Positions 51,558 to 60,134 of a DNA stretch of 64,000 bases are shown piece by piece. The translations under genes and the position numbers were made by a program. This DNA is from Microbacterium sp. SORGH_AS_1204 (GTDB taxonomy: Bacteria > Actinomycetota > Actinomycetes > Actinomycetales > Microbacteriaceae), in NCBI RefSeq assembly GCF_030818935.1, contig NZ_JAUTBD010000001.1, positions 186,001-250,000 on the forward strand. Reading direction: 5' to 3'. Each line of letters begins with the position of its first letter. The first letter of the stretch is position 1. The notes beneath the pieces were generated by a model, which worked only from the letters and a program-made list of their open reading frames with translations, was not told the origin of the DNA and searched no databases.

Positions 51558-51980
51558 TCACAGCGCTGTGCGCGCTGACAGGTGATCGGACGCGAGTTCC
51601 TCGCGAGCGCCGGCGAGGAGGTCCGCGTACCCCGCGCCTTCGAGGTACGAGGTGACCGCGTCTCGGCTCCTCTCGAGGCACACGATGCGATTCTCGACGA
51701 CGCGGAGTTCCCGCGCGAGCTCCTCCGCGGATGCTCGACCGCAGACGTCGGAACGCTCCGCTGGTCCGGGGGTCTCGATGTCCAGGACGATCTTGATCAT
51801 CCGGGTGGAAAGGCCCGCCTCGATGAGCGCTCGGACATGACGGGCGTGATCGACCTGCTCTTCGGAGTAATCCCGGTACCCGTTTGCAGAACGCGACGCT
51901 GCGATGAGGCCCTGCTGTTCGTAATACCGCAACATGCGCGCCGGCGCTCCGACCGCTTCTGCCGCCTCGCTGATCTTCAT
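51558..51980 (-). CDS. MerR family transcriptional regulator
   Basis: A 140-aa regulator. N-terminal MerR DNA-binding domain (MKISEAAEAVGAPARMLRYY; EQQGLIAASRSANGYRDYSE), dimerisation coiled coil at about 80-115 (AEELARELRVVENRIVCLER) and a short tail without the metal-binding Cys set (one Cys near 80, one in the coil), so it probably senses an organic or oxidative signal. Divergent from the NmrA-like gene with a palindrome between. Confidence 0.9.
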   Translation of the reverse strand: MKISEAAEAVGAPARMLRYYEQQGLIAASRSANGYRDYSEEQVDHARHVRALIEAGLSTRMIKIVLDIETPGPAERSDVCGRASAEELARELRVVENRIVCLERSRDAVTSYLEGAGYADLLAGAREELASDHLSARTAL

Positions 51981-52017
51981 CCCGTGCCTGCACCCCCCCG
52001 TCTGCGTCGACTTGACC

Positions 52018-52033
52018 TTGACAGTAATGTCAA
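52018..52033. promoter_or_regulatory. MerR operator palindrome
   Basis: TTGACAGTAATGTCAA: 6-bp perfect arms around 4 bp, in the divergent promoter of the MerR and NmrA-like genes. A MerR protein bound here could activate the NmrA-like gene. Confidence 0.7.
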
Positions 52034-52097
52034 AGTTTAGCCTTCTGTGCGTCTGAGCGATCCCGACCGTCGGGACCGGAGAGAGGAGCAGATTTCC

Positions 52098-53033
52098 ATG
52101 CGCAACGGAGATGGACAGTCGCGGAGGATTCTCGTGATCGGAGCGGGCGAGCTGGGGATGCCGGTCCTTCGCAACGTCACCCGGCGCGCAGCTGCGGTCG
52201 AAGGGTCTTCCGTCGACGTTCTGCTGCGAAGCACCACGACGGAAGCAACCGCGCCGGCGAAGCAACGCGATCTGGAGGAGATCCGTCGACTCGGCATCGG
52301 CGTCGTTCGCGGCGATCTCGTGAAGAGCAGTGTGGAGGGTCTCGCCCAGCTCTTCCGAAACTACGACACGGTGATCGGCTGCACCGGCATCACCGCCGGG
52401 CTCGACACGCCCATGAAGGTGGCGCGAGCCGCCCTCCTCGCCGAGCTGCCCCGGTACTTCCCGTGGCAGTTCGGTGTCGACTTCGATGTGATCGGCCGCG
52501 GGAGCCCGCAGGACATCTTCGACTCCCAGCTCGACGTTCGCGACCTGCTCCGCTCGCAGCGCGATACCGAGTGGGTGATCATCTCCACCGGCATGTTCAT
52601 GAACTATCTCTTCGACGCCGACTCCGGCATGGTCGACCTCGCCCACGACACCGTCAACGCGCTGGGGACGGCAGACACCACCGTCACCGTCACGACCCCG
52701 GAAGACATCGGGGTGCTCACGGCGGACATCGTGTTCGCCACACCGCGCATCCGCGATGAAATCGTCTACGTCGCAGGGGACACGATCTCGTACGGCCAGC
52801 TGGCCACCGCTCTCGAGACGGTTTTGGACAGGCCATTCGAACTCCGAGTGTGGTCCGAGCCGACCCTCATGGCCGAGTTGGCTGCCGATCCCGACGACAT
52901 GACCCGCAAGTACCGCGCGGTGTTCGCCCAAGGTCGCGGTGTCGCGTGGGACAAAGCGAACACCTACAACGAGCGCCACGGCATCTCGACGACGACCGTC
53001 AGCGAGTGGATCCGCGCCCATCTCGCCGCGTGA
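52098..53033 (+). CDS. NmrA-like NAD(P)-binding family protein
   Basis: A 311-aa atypical SDR of the NmrA/isoflavone-reductase type: Rossmann loop ILVIGAGELGMPVLRN, then DTVIGCTGITAGLDTP, FPWQFGVDFDVIGRGSP and MFMNYLFDADSGMVDLA. Members are aromatic alcohol reductases or redox sensors. The ATG at 52098 follows GAGAGGAG at 52081-52088. Likely the main target of the divergent MerR regulator. Confidence 0.85.
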   Translation: MRNGDGQSRRILVIGAGELGMPVLRNVTRRAAAVEGSSVDVLLRSTTTEATAPAKQRDLEEIRRLGIGVVRGDLVKSSVEGLAQLFRNYDTVIGCTGITAGLDTPMKVARAALLAELPRYFPWQFGVDFDVIGRGSPQDIFDSQLDVRDLLRSQRDTEWVIISTGMFMNYLFDADSGMVDLAHDTVNALGTADTTVTVTTPEDIGVLTADIVFATPRIRDEIVYVAGDTISYGQLATALETVLDRPFELRVWSEPTLMAELAADPDDMTRKYRAVFAQGRGVAWDKANTYNERHGISTTTVSEWIRAHLAA

Positions 53034-53054
53034 GTCCCGGCGGGCTCTCGCCAG

Positions 53055-53468
53055 TCAGGGAGCCGTGTCCTCGGCCGCCCGCTGCTGTCGCTCCCACGCG
53101 GGCCGGATCGGGTACGTGTCGTAGACGATGTGCAGATGCTGGATCCGTCCATCGACGTCGAGCTCGGCGAGGTCGACGACGGAGAACGGGGCGGGGGTGC
53201 CGTCTGCGAGCGTCCAGTGGAAGTCGAACCAGAACGCGATGGTCGGCTCTGCTTCCGCCGGGCTGACGAGGGTCCGGCGGAGGGTGAGTGCTGACCCAGC
53301 CGTGTCGGCGAACAACACCGGATAGAACTCTCGCGCCGGACGCTCACCGTACAAGGGGGAACTGACGACGCCATCCGTCGCGAAGAGATCGAGAACAGCG
53401 TTCACGTCAGCCGAGGAGAGGGCGGCCAAGTACGCGTCGACGAGAGAGGTGTGAGATGAGGGCGGCAT
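53055..53468 (-). CDS. SnoaL-like nuclear transport factor 2 family protein
   Basis: A 137-aa cone-shaped alpha+beta barrel protein (LVDAYLAALSSADVNAVLDL; FATDGVVSSPLYGERPAREF; IQHLHIVYDTYPIRPAWE). Such proteins are isomerases, dehydratases or binders of small hydrophobic molecules. AGGAG before the ATG at 53468 favours that start over ATG 53492. Convergent with the NmrA-like gene; substrate unknown. Confidence 0.8.
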   Translation of the reverse strand: MPPSSHTSLVDAYLAALSSADVNAVLDLFATDGVVSSPLYGERPAREFYPVLFADTAGSALTLRRTLVSPAEAEPTIAFWFDFHWTLADGTPAPFSVVDLAELDVDGRIQHLHIVYDTYPIRPAWERQQRAAEDTAP

Positions 53469-53639
53469 CACCGACTCCTGCTTTCTGACCATGACGGAAC
53501 GACCCGGAACGGGCCTCCCGATCCAGCATGCCGCAGCGAGGGGCCGACGACGACCGACGGAATCTTCGCCCCTCGGCGAGGAGTCCCACCCGTTGGGGGC
53601 CGAGCGCCCATTGTGAATGGAGCTTCGGGTGAGGCACGG

Positions 53640-54587
53640 TCACCGCTGAACGGGGTCGACGCTGTTCAGAAGTGCCAGTTCCTCACGGCGGGGCAGGCTC
53701 TCCCAGTCGCCGGGTCCGAGGCACGCGAAGGCGCCGCACTGCACGCCGAGCGCCAAACGCTCCGACAGGGTCGCACCGCGCAGCAGTGCCGCGAGGTAGC
53801 CGGCGACGAATGCGTCACCCGCACCGACCGTGTCGACCGGATCGATCGCGACAGCCGCGGCGGACGCCTTTTGCTCGCCCTCGTGGGCTACGGCTCCCGC
53901 CGCGCCGCTCTTGACCACAGCCTGGCTCGGACCGAGGGCGAGGAGGGCCGCGGCGTACTCCCCCGGAGAGAGGGCCGGTCCGCCCAGGAGCAGGCGTGCC
54001 TCGTCGTCACCGGCGAACACGATGTCGCTCGACGCGGCGATCTGGCGGTAAAGCGGCTGCGCGTCTTTCCCTCCCCACATCGACGGGCGGTGATTGACGT
54101 CGAAGGCGACCAGGACGCCGAGCCCGCGTGCGCGGTCCGCGACCGACAGCACGGTTTCGCGGGCGGTCGTCGAAAGCGAAGCCGTCACTCCGTTGACCAG
54201 GACGAGGCGGGAGCGGGCGATGTCTTCGTCATCGATGTCATCGGAGGAGAGGGCGCTGCCCGCGCTCTCTCGGCGATAGAAGGTCACGCGGCCGTGAGCG
54301 GGTGTTCGGCGCTCCTTGAGCATGAGGCCGGTCGGGCGAGTGGGATCGACGATGACGCGGGTCTCCACGGCCTCGCCGCGGATATCGCGTTCCACACGTC
54401 GTCCCAGCGCATCGTCGCCGACGCGGCCGATCCAGGCGCTGCTCACTCCCAGCCGGCGCAGTCCGATGGCGACATTGCTGTCGGCTCCTCCGACGCCGAT
54501 CGATGCACGCGAGACGGTTTCCCAGCCGCCCAGATCGTCGGCGCGCACGAGGCCCATGGTCTCGCCGAATGTGAGCACGGATGCCAT
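53640..54587 (-). CDS. PfkB family sugar kinase (2-keto-3-deoxygluconate kinase type)
   Basis: A 315-aa ribokinase-family kinase. N-terminal ASIGVGGADSNVAIGLRRLG (substrate loop), middle VAFDVNHRPSMW (typical of KDG kinases) and the anion-hole/catalytic motif DTVGAGDAFVAGYLAALL. It probably phosphorylates 2-keto-3-deoxy-gluconate or -galactonate for the KDPG-type aldolase encoded nearby. Divergent from the Zn-dehydrogenase gene; an operator-like AT-rich motif lies between. Confidence 0.88.
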   Translation of the reverse strand: MASVLTFGETMGLVRADDLGGWETVSRASIGVGGADSNVAIGLRRLGVSSAWIGRVGDDALGRRVERDIRGEAVETRVIVDPTRPTGLMLKERRTPAHGRVTFYRRESAGSALSSDDIDDEDIARSRLVLVNGVTASLSTTARETVLSVADRARGLGVLVAFDVNHRPSMWGGKDAQPLYRQIAASSDIVFAGDDEARLLLGGPALSPGEYAAALLALGPSQAVVKSGAAGAVAHEGEQKASAAAVAIDPVDTVGAGDAFVAGYLAALLRGATLSERLALGVQCGAFACLGPGDWESLPRREELALLNSVDPVQR

Positions 54588-54647
54588 GTCCTCATCCCTC
54601 CCGTTTGTCCTGTCCTCGTCGACCTGATGCGCCGGAGTCACTCATCA

Positions 54648-54662
54648 TACATAATATGTAAG
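54648..54662. promoter_or_regulatory. Operator-like AT-rich site A (ACATAATATGTAAG)
   Basis: TACAT-AAT-ATGTA near-palindrome between the PfkB kinase and Zn-dehydrogenase starts. It shares AxATAATAyGTA with site B at 58992-59005, at the other end of the same gene cluster, so one regulator (likely the GntR at 59366-60124) may bind both. Confidence 0.6.
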
Positions 54663-54711
54663 CAGGTCCGTCGCTTCGGAGTGCGGGCCTTGTCCACGCA
54701 AAGGAGCTCTC

Positions 54712-55734
54712 ATGCGCGCAGCCGCGTACACCGGAGACGGAGTCGTCTCGGTCACCGACGTCACACCGGTCGAACCCGGCCCCGGAGACGTCGTCATCGA
54801 CGTCGCCTACGTGGGGGTGTGCGGCACCGACCTGCACATCATCCACGGCTCGATGGACGCCCGTGTCTCCCGACCGCTCGTCTTCGGCCACGAGATGAGC
54901 GGAACCATCCGTCGGCTCGGCTCCGACGTGACAGGGTGGTCGGTCGGCGACAGTGTCACCGTCATGCCGCTGGACTGGGACGGCACCTGCCCCGCGTGCC
55001 GCAACGGCAACGAGCACATCTGCCAGAACCTCGACTTCATCGGCATCGACTCCCCCGGGGCGCTCCAGCAGACCTGGACCGTGCCGGCATCCACCCTCGT
55101 CCCCCTGCCCGCGAGCCTGTCCCTGCGCACCGCGGCGCTCATCGAGCCCGTCGCCGTGGCCGTGCACGACGTGCGCCGCTCGGAGCTACGGGCCGGTGAC
55201 CGCGCCGTGATCATCGGCGGTGGCCCCATCGGCGTGCTCATCGCCTCGGTCGCCCGCCAGGCGGGCGCACAGGTGGCCGTGCTCGAGCTCGACCCCGCTC
55301 GCCGCGCGCTCATCGAGCGCCTCGGCTTCGTCACCGTCGACCCGAGCGCCGTCGACGCCGCCGCGTGGGTCGAGGAGTGGACGGGCGGTGCCGGCGCCGA
55401 CGTCGTCTTCGAGGTGTCGGGGGCCGCGGCCGCCGTGCGTTCCGCCACCGGCCTCGCGCGCGTGCGCGGCACGATCGTCATCGTCGCCATCCACCCCACC
55501 CCGCGCGAGATCGACCTGCAGCGCGTCTTCTGGCGCGAGCTGCGCCTCCTCGGCGCCCGCGTCTACCAGCGCATCGACTTCGAACGGGCCATCGAGCTTC
55601 TGGACTCGGATGCCATCGACGTCGAGGCCGTGATCACCTCGGTGTACCCGCTGCCCGACGTGACCTCGGCCCTGAAGGAACTCGAGAGCGGCAAGGCGCT
55701 GAAGGTCCTCATCGACGTGCAGGCCGACGCATGA
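54712..55734 (+). CDS. Zinc-dependent alcohol/sugar dehydrogenase
   Basis: A 340-aa medium-chain dehydrogenase. Catalytic zinc: Cys in VCGTDLHIIHG and His-Glu in FGHEMSG. Structural zinc region GTCPACRNGNEHICQN has three Cys with Asp in place of the first Cys. Rossmann motif IIGGGPIGVLIASVARQ. Similar to sorbitol-, threonine- and galactonate-type dehydrogenases; in this cluster it probably oxidises a sugar alcohol or aldonate carbon. Stop overlaps the next gene (ATGA). Confidence 0.88.
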   Translation: MRAAAYTGDGVVSVTDVTPVEPGPGDVVIDVAYVGVCGTDLHIIHGSMDARVSRPLVFGHEMSGTIRRLGSDVTGWSVGDSVTVMPLDWDGTCPACRNGNEHICQNLDFIGIDSPGALQQTWTVPASTLVPLPASLSLRTAALIEPVAVAVHDVRRSELRAGDRAVIIGGGPIGVLIASVARQAGAQVAVLELDPARRALIERLGFVTVDPSAVDAAAWVEEWTGGAGADVVFEVSGAAAAVRSATGLARVRGTIVIVAIHPTPREIDLQRVFWRELRLLGARVYQRIDFERAIELLDSDAIDVEAVITSVYPLPDVTSALKELESGKALKVLIDVQADA

Positions 55735-56492
55735 GCGCCTCCCCCTTCGACCTGACCGGACGGACCGCGGTCGTCACCGGCGCCTCACGCGGGATCGGTC
55801 TCGGCATGGCCGAGGCTCTGGCTGCGGCCGGCGCCGACGTGATCGCCGTGGCATCCTCGCCCCTGCCGGAGGGAAGCGCCGTCGAGCGTGCGGTGACCGC
55901 GCACGGGCGTCGCTTCATCGGCCGCCATGCCGACTTCGCCGACCTCGACGCCGTCGCTGCCCTCGGCGACGAGCTCGCCGACCTCGACGTCGACATCCTG
56001 GTGAACAACGCCGGCACGATCGAGCGTGCCCCCGCGGTCGAGCACCCGCTCGAATCGTGGAAGCGCGTGATCGACGTCGACCTCACGAGCCACTTCGTGC
56101 TCACGCAGAAGGTGGCGGCGCCCATGCTCGCGCGCCGCGACGGGCGCGTCATCTTCACCGCCAGCCTGCTGAGCTTCCAGGGCGGCATCACCGTTCCGGG
56201 CTACGCCGCCGCGAAGTCCGGCATTGCGGGCCTCACCCGCGCCCTCAGTAACGAGTGGATCGGTCAGGGGGTGACGGTCAACGCGATCGCCCCCGGCTAC
56301 ATCGCCACCGACAACACGCAGGCGCTGCAGGACGACCCGGATCGCTCGCGCAGCATCCTGGAACGGATCCCGGCCGGCCGGTGGGGACGCGCCGAAGACC
56401 TGGGAGGCGCCACGGTGTTCCTCGCCTCGGCCGCCGCCGCCTACGTCTCCGGCATCGTCCTCCCGGTCGACGGCGGATGGCTCGCCCGATGA
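55731..56492 (+). CDS. SDR family oxidoreductase (2-deoxy-D-gluconate 3-dehydrogenase/KduD-like)
   Basis: A 253-aa SDR with TGASRGIGLGM, NNAGTIERAPAVEHPLESW (pattern typical of KduD/2-deoxygluconate dehydrogenases), catalytic YAAAKSG and VNAIAPGYIATDNT. It should interconvert keto and hydroxy forms of a 2-keto-3-deoxy or deoxy-aldonate. Coupled by ATGA overlaps to the dehydrogenase before it and the aldolase after it. Confidence 0.88.
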   Translation: MSASPFDLTGRTAVVTGASRGIGLGMAEALAAAGADVIAVASSPLPEGSAVERAVTAHGRRFIGRHADFADLDAVAALGDELADLDVDILVNNAGTIERAPAVEHPLESWKRVIDVDLTSHFVLTQKVAAPMLARRDGRVIFTASLLSFQGGITVPGYAAAKSGIAGLTRALSNEWIGQGVTVNAIAPGYIATDNTQALQDDPDRSRSILERIPAGRWGRAEDLGGATVFLASAAAAYVSGIVLPVDGGWLAR

Positions 56493-57136
56493 CCACGGGG
56501 CTCGATGGCGTCGGCATCGTCCCCGTTCTGACGGCACCCACCGTCGAGGCCGCAGTCGTGGCGGGACGCGCCCTCGAGCGCGGCGGCATCACCTGCGTCG
56601 AGATGACCCTGCGCACGGCGGCCGGGCTCGAGGCCATCGCGGCGCTGTCGCGCGAGACCGACCTGCTGGTGGGTGCCGGTACCGTGCTGTCGCGGAGTCA
56701 GGTCGGGGTGGTGGCCGCCGCCGGAGCCCGCTTCGTGGTGAGCCCCGGGTTCGACGAGGACGTCGTGGATGCCACCCGCGCCGCCGGCATGGTGTCACTG
56801 CCGGGGGTGGCGACGGCGACGGAGATCCAGCGGGCCTTAGCCGCCGGCATCGACACACTGAAGTTCTTCCCGGCCGACCGGCTCGGCGGTCTGTCCACCA
56901 TCCACGCCCTGGCCGCTCCGTTCACCGGCGTGCGATTCGTGCCGAGCGGCGGGGTGAGCGACGGCAACGCCGCCGAGTACCTCGCCCATCCGGCCATCGC
57001 GGCGGTCAGCGGGTCATGGATCGTGCCGAACGACGCGGTGGCGGCAGAAGACGGCGACCGCATCGAGAGCCTCACGACCGCCGCGGTCGCCGCCCTCGTG
57101 GCATCCGGACTTCCGGCGCCCCGACGGATCGCCTGA
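56489..57136 (+). CDS. Bifunctional KDPG/KHG-type aldolase
   Basis: A 215-aa class I aldolase of the Eda family. Schiff-base Lys in DTLKFFPADRLGG; other marks: GIVPVLTAPTVEAAVVAGRA, EMTLRTAAGLEAI and VGAGTVLSRSQV. It cleaves 2-keto-3-deoxy-6-phospho-aldonates to pyruvate plus a triose phosphate, which matches the PfkB kinase nearby. Convergent with the lactonase gene, only 4 bp apart. Confidence 0.9.
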   Translation: MTTGLDGVGIVPVLTAPTVEAAVVAGRALERGGITCVEMTLRTAAGLEAIAALSRETDLLVGAGTVLSRSQVGVVAAAGARFVVSPGFDEDVVDATRAAGMVSLPGVATATEIQRALAAGIDTLKFFPADRLGGLSTIHALAAPFTGVRFVPSGGVSDGNAAEYLAHPAIAAVSGSWIVPNDAVAAEDGDRIESLTTAAVAALVASGLPAPRRIA

Positions 57137-57140
57137 GCCG

Positions 57141-57986
57141 TCAGAGGCCGTAGACGCGCGCCGCCGTTCCCCCGAGGACGGCGGCGCGTTCTGCGTCGTC
57201 GAGGGATGCCAGTGCCTCGGTGACCGCGTCCCACGCTCGCGCGTAGCCGCCGGCGAGCAGCACGACCGGCCAGTCGCCGCCGTAGAGGAGGCGATCGGCG
57301 CCGAAGAGTTCCAGAGCGTCCTCGATGAACGGCGCCACCTGCTCCGGCGTCCATGCGTCGAGCGGACCGACCGCGGAGGACAGCCCCGACACCTTCGCGG
57401 TGCTAAGCGGATCGGCTGCGATCTCGGCGAGCACGGCACGCCATTCCCGCCGGGCCTGCGCGGTGCCGCCGATCGGGGGTTTGCCGAGGTGGTCGACGAC
57501 GACCCTAAGGCCCGGCGTCGACGCGATCAGTGCGACCACGTCGGCGAGCTCGTCGTGCGCCGAGGTGACGACATCGAGCGGCAGGCCCGCGGAGGCGACG
57601 GTTGCGACGTTCGCCCGCTGGAGGTCGCCGAGGATCCAGCCCGGAACCCCCTTCACATGCATGAGGTTGCGCAGGCCCACGACGAGGGGCTCCGCCCGCA
57701 GCTCGTCGAACTGCGCCGCGAAGGCCTCCGGCTCGGCCGCGAGATCGGCCCAGGCCACCACGCCGCGCACCCGGGCATGCGTCCGGGCCTGATCGAGCAT
57801 GTTCTGCGTGTCGACCGCGGTGTCGGCCGCCTGCACGAGGACGACGCCGTCGATCCCCCGCGCATCGAGCGTGGGGGTGAGGTCGTCGAGGGTCATCGTG
57901 CGGTGCAACGCGGGGACCGACGCGTCGGGCCAGTCGTAGCCGCCGCGCGCCAGGTCCCACACGTGCACGTGGGAGTCGATGATCAT
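57141..57986 (-). CDS. Amidohydrolase family sugar lactonase (L-fuconolactonase-like)
   Basis: A 281-aa TIM-barrel amidohydrolase_2 protein. Metal site pieces: MIIDSHVHVWDLARGGYDWP, LRNLMHVKGVPGWI, VVVDHLGKPPI and YGGDWPVVLLAGGY. This is the pattern of L-fuconolactone and L-rhamnonolactone hydrolases, converting the aldonolactone to the aldonate. ATGA overlap with the aldo/keto reductase gene, which would make the lactone. Confidence 0.85.
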   Translation of the reverse strand: MIIDSHVHVWDLARGGYDWPDASVPALHRTMTLDDLTPTLDARGIDGVVLVQAADTAVDTQNMLDQARTHARVRGVVAWADLAAEPEAFAAQFDELRAEPLVVGLRNLMHVKGVPGWILGDLQRANVATVASAGLPLDVVTSAHDELADVVALIASTPGLRVVVDHLGKPPIGGTAQARREWRAVLAEIAADPLSTAKVSGLSSAVGPLDAWTPEQVAPFIEDALELFGADRLLYGGDWPVVLLAGGYARAWDAVTEALASLDDAERAAVLGGTAARVYGL

Positions 57987-58972
57987 CGTGCGCTGTCGTG
58001 GTCGGCGGCGGCGAGCGAGGCGGCACGCTCGTCGAGACGCTCCCACAGCTCCGCGGGGATCTCGACCCGGGCGCGCTCGACGCCGCTCGTGACGTGCTCG
58101 ACGGTGCGCGCCCCGAGGACGACCGAGCGAACGGCCGGGTGCCGCAAAGCGAACTGCACGGCGGCGTCGGGAAGGGTCACGCCGTACTCCCGGCATAGCG
58201 CCGCCATGTCGCGGGCGCCGCTGATGAGAGCCGCGGGTGCCTGCGAGTAGTCGAAGCGGGCGTCGGCGGGCACCTCGGGCGAGCTCAGGAGCCCGGAGTT
58301 GTAGACGCCCGCGGCGACGATGGCGACATCGTGCTCCACGGCCAGCGGCAGCAGCTCGCGCTCGGCGGTGCGGTCGAGAAGGGTGTAGCGCCCCGCGAGC
58401 ATCACCACGTCGATGTCGCACTCGCGAATGAACGCAGCCGGCATCTCGGCCTGGTTCATCCCCACGCCGATCGCACCGATCACGCCTTCGTCGCGCAACT
58501 CGCGCAACGCCTCGATGCCCGTCGTCGACGCGGCGTCCCAATGCGCGTCGGGATCGTGCAGGTAGGCGATGTCGATCCGGTCGACGCCGAGACGTTCGAG
58601 ACTCTCGTGGATCGACCGTCGCACGCCGTCGCGGCTGAAGTCCCAGACGCGCTTCGTGGTCGCCGGCACGATGAAGCCGTCGTCGTCGAGCTGGCCCTCG
58701 CCCTCGGGGTTGTCCACCAGCAGGCGACCGGCCTTCGTCGACAGGACGTATTCGTCGCGCGGACGGCTTCGCAGGGCCGCACCCATCCGGCGTTCCGAGA
58801 GACCGAGTCCGTAGTGCGGAGCCGTGTCGAAGTAACGGATGCCACGCTCCCACGCCGCATCGATGGCTGCGGCGGTCTCGTCGTCGGTCGTCTCTCGGAA
58901 CAGATTGCCGAACTGGGCACCGCCGACGCCGACACTCGTGAGGGGCAGGCCGTTCAAGCGCGCTGCGGTCAT
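57983..58972 (-). CDS. Aldo/keto reductase (aldose/L-fucose 1-dehydrogenase type)
   Basis: A 329-aa AKR with the catalytic tetrad: Asp in RYFDTAPHYGLG, Tyr in HYG, Lys in LSTKAGRLL, His in AYLHDPD. The opening LPLTSVGVGGAQFGNLFRET and the SERRMGAAL segment fit the D-threo-aldose/L-fucose 1-dehydrogenase group, which oxidises L-fucose or similar sugars to the lactone with NAD(P). Directly coupled to the lactonase. Divergent from the mutarotase gene. Confidence 0.88.
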   Translation of the reverse strand: MTAARLNGLPLTSVGVGGAQFGNLFRETTDDETAAAIDAAWERGIRYFDTAPHYGLGLSERRMGAALRSRPRDEYVLSTKAGRLLVDNPEGEGQLDDDGFIVPATTKRVWDFSRDGVRRSIHESLERLGVDRIDIAYLHDPDAHWDAASTTGIEALRELRDEGVIGAIGVGMNQAEMPAAFIRECDIDVVMLAGRYTLLDRTAERELLPLAVEHDVAIVAAGVYNSGLLSSPEVPADARFDYSQAPAALISGARDMAALCREYGVTLPDAAVQFALRHPAVRSVVLGARTVEHVTSGVERARVEIPAELWERLDERAASLAAADHDSAR

Positions 58973-58991
58973 GGGAACTCCTTCGTTGCGT

Positions 58992-59005
58992 AAATAATAC
59001 GTATC
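58992..59005. promoter_or_regulatory. Operator-like AT-rich site B (AAATAATACGTATC)
   Basis: An AT-rich segment in the 33-bp space between the aldo/keto reductase and mutarotase starts. Matches site A (54649-54662) at ten of fourteen positions including ATAATA-GTA. Confidence 0.55.
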
Positions 59006-59344
59006 ATGTCTGGCATGGCAAAGGTGCAGAGAGTCGGTTCGGTCATCGGACTCCGTGAGGCCGCGGTGGAGGAGTACGAGCGTTATCACCGCGAGGTGTG
59101 GCCCGGGGTTTTGGAGGCGATCTCCGGGGCCGGGATCCGGAACTACTCCATCTATCGCTTCGGAACGCTGCTGTTCTCGTACTGGGAGTACGAGGGCGAT
59201 GACTACGAAGGCGACCTCGCGGCCATCGATCGCCTTCCCGAATGCGTGCGGTGGAACGACCTCATGGCGACGCTGCAGATTTCCGTCGAGGGTGCCCAGC
59301 CGCGGTCGTGGCTCGCCCTGCCCGAGGTCTTCCACCTCGATTGA
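59006..59344 (+). CDS. L-rhamnose/L-fucose mutarotase (RhaM-like)
   Basis: A 112-aa (or 109-aa from ATG 59015) ferredoxin-fold mutarotase. Family marks: EEYERYHREVWPGVLEAISG (His and Trp), IRNYSIYRFGTLLFSYWEYE and the WND segment. It speeds conversion of alpha and beta anomers of L-rhamnose or L-fucose, feeding the aldose dehydrogenase encoded divergently. No ribosome site is seen, and the AT-rich promoter ends right at the ATG, so the mRNA may be leaderless. Confidence 0.88.
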   Translation: MSGMAKVQRVGSVIGLREAAVEEYERYHREVWPGVLEAISGAGIRNYSIYRFGTLLFSYWEYEGDDYEGDLAAIDRLPECVRWNDLMATLQISVEGAQPRSWLALPEVFHLD

Positions 59345-59365
59345 GGCGCACCTCGTCAGAGCCGG

Positions 59366-60124
59366 TTACGGGTGCAGGTGGTGGTCGCCGTCGGGCAACC
59401 GACGGCGACGCCACGACCCGAGGATGTGCTCCTCCATCGCGACGCGAGCGGCGACGGGGTCGCCGGCGTTCATTGCCTCGAACACGCGCTCGTGCTCGTC
59501 GAGCGTGCGCTCGATGGCATCCACGGGGTTGTTGCCTTCCCAGCGGAGCGACTGCCGAGGACGCACGAAGAAGGACCGCGCGATGGTGCCGGCGATTCGA
59601 TTGCGACTGGCCGACATGGTGGCCATGTGGAAGTCTTTGTCCGCCTCGAGGAACGCAGCATTGTCGTGCTGCAGACGCCGCATCGATTCGAGGTGACCAC
59701 GGATGATGTCGATGGACTCGGGGCTGCCGGCTTTCGCCACCTCGCTGGCCATGACGCCTTCGAGCGCGGCGCGCACGACACTCACCTCGTCCAGGACGCC
59801 GAGTGATTCATCATGACGAACGAGTGCGTCGAAAACCGCGGGGTCGAGCACGTTCCAATCGTTGAAGTGCCGCACTTGCGTTCCGCGTCCCTGGGCGACG
59901 ACGACGAGGCCCTTCTCCTGCATCCGCTTGATGCACTCGCGGATGACCGTGCGGCTGACGCCGAATTCGTCACAGAGCGCCTGCTCGGGAGGGAGGAACT
60001 CGTCCGCCGCCACCGCGCCCGTGACGATCATTTCGACCATCTCTTCAAGCACGCGGACGCCGATGCGATCGATGTGTGCCCGCTTCGGGTTCGCGATGTG
60101 CGCGTCGAGCGGGGCGGAGGGCAT
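59366..60124 (-). CDS. GntR family transcriptional regulator (FadR/FCD subfamily)
   Basis: A 252-aa regulator. GntR winged helix at about 15-80 (RIGVRVLEEMVEMIVTGAVA; CDEFGVSRTVIRECIKRMQE) and an FCD domain with metal/ligand residues (DKDFHMATMSASRN; DEHERVFEAMNAGD; EEHILGSW). This sub-type commonly senses sugar acids such as gluconate, galactonate or fuconate. Likely controls the surrounding catabolic cluster through sites A and B. Ends 22 bp from the mutarotase stop (convergent). Confidence 0.9.
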   Translation of the reverse strand: MPSAPLDAHIANPKRAHIDRIGVRVLEEMVEMIVTGAVAADEFLPPEQALCDEFGVSRTVIRECIKRMQEKGLVVVAQGRGTQVRHFNDWNVLDPAVFDALVRHDESLGVLDEVSVVRAALEGVMASEVAKAGSPESIDIIRGHLESMRRLQHDNAAFLEADKDFHMATMSASRNRIAGTIARSFFVRPRQSLRWEGNNPVDAIERTLDEHERVFEAMNAGDPVAARVAMEEHILGSWRRRRLPDGDHHLHP

Positions 60125-60134
60125 GACGAGCACT

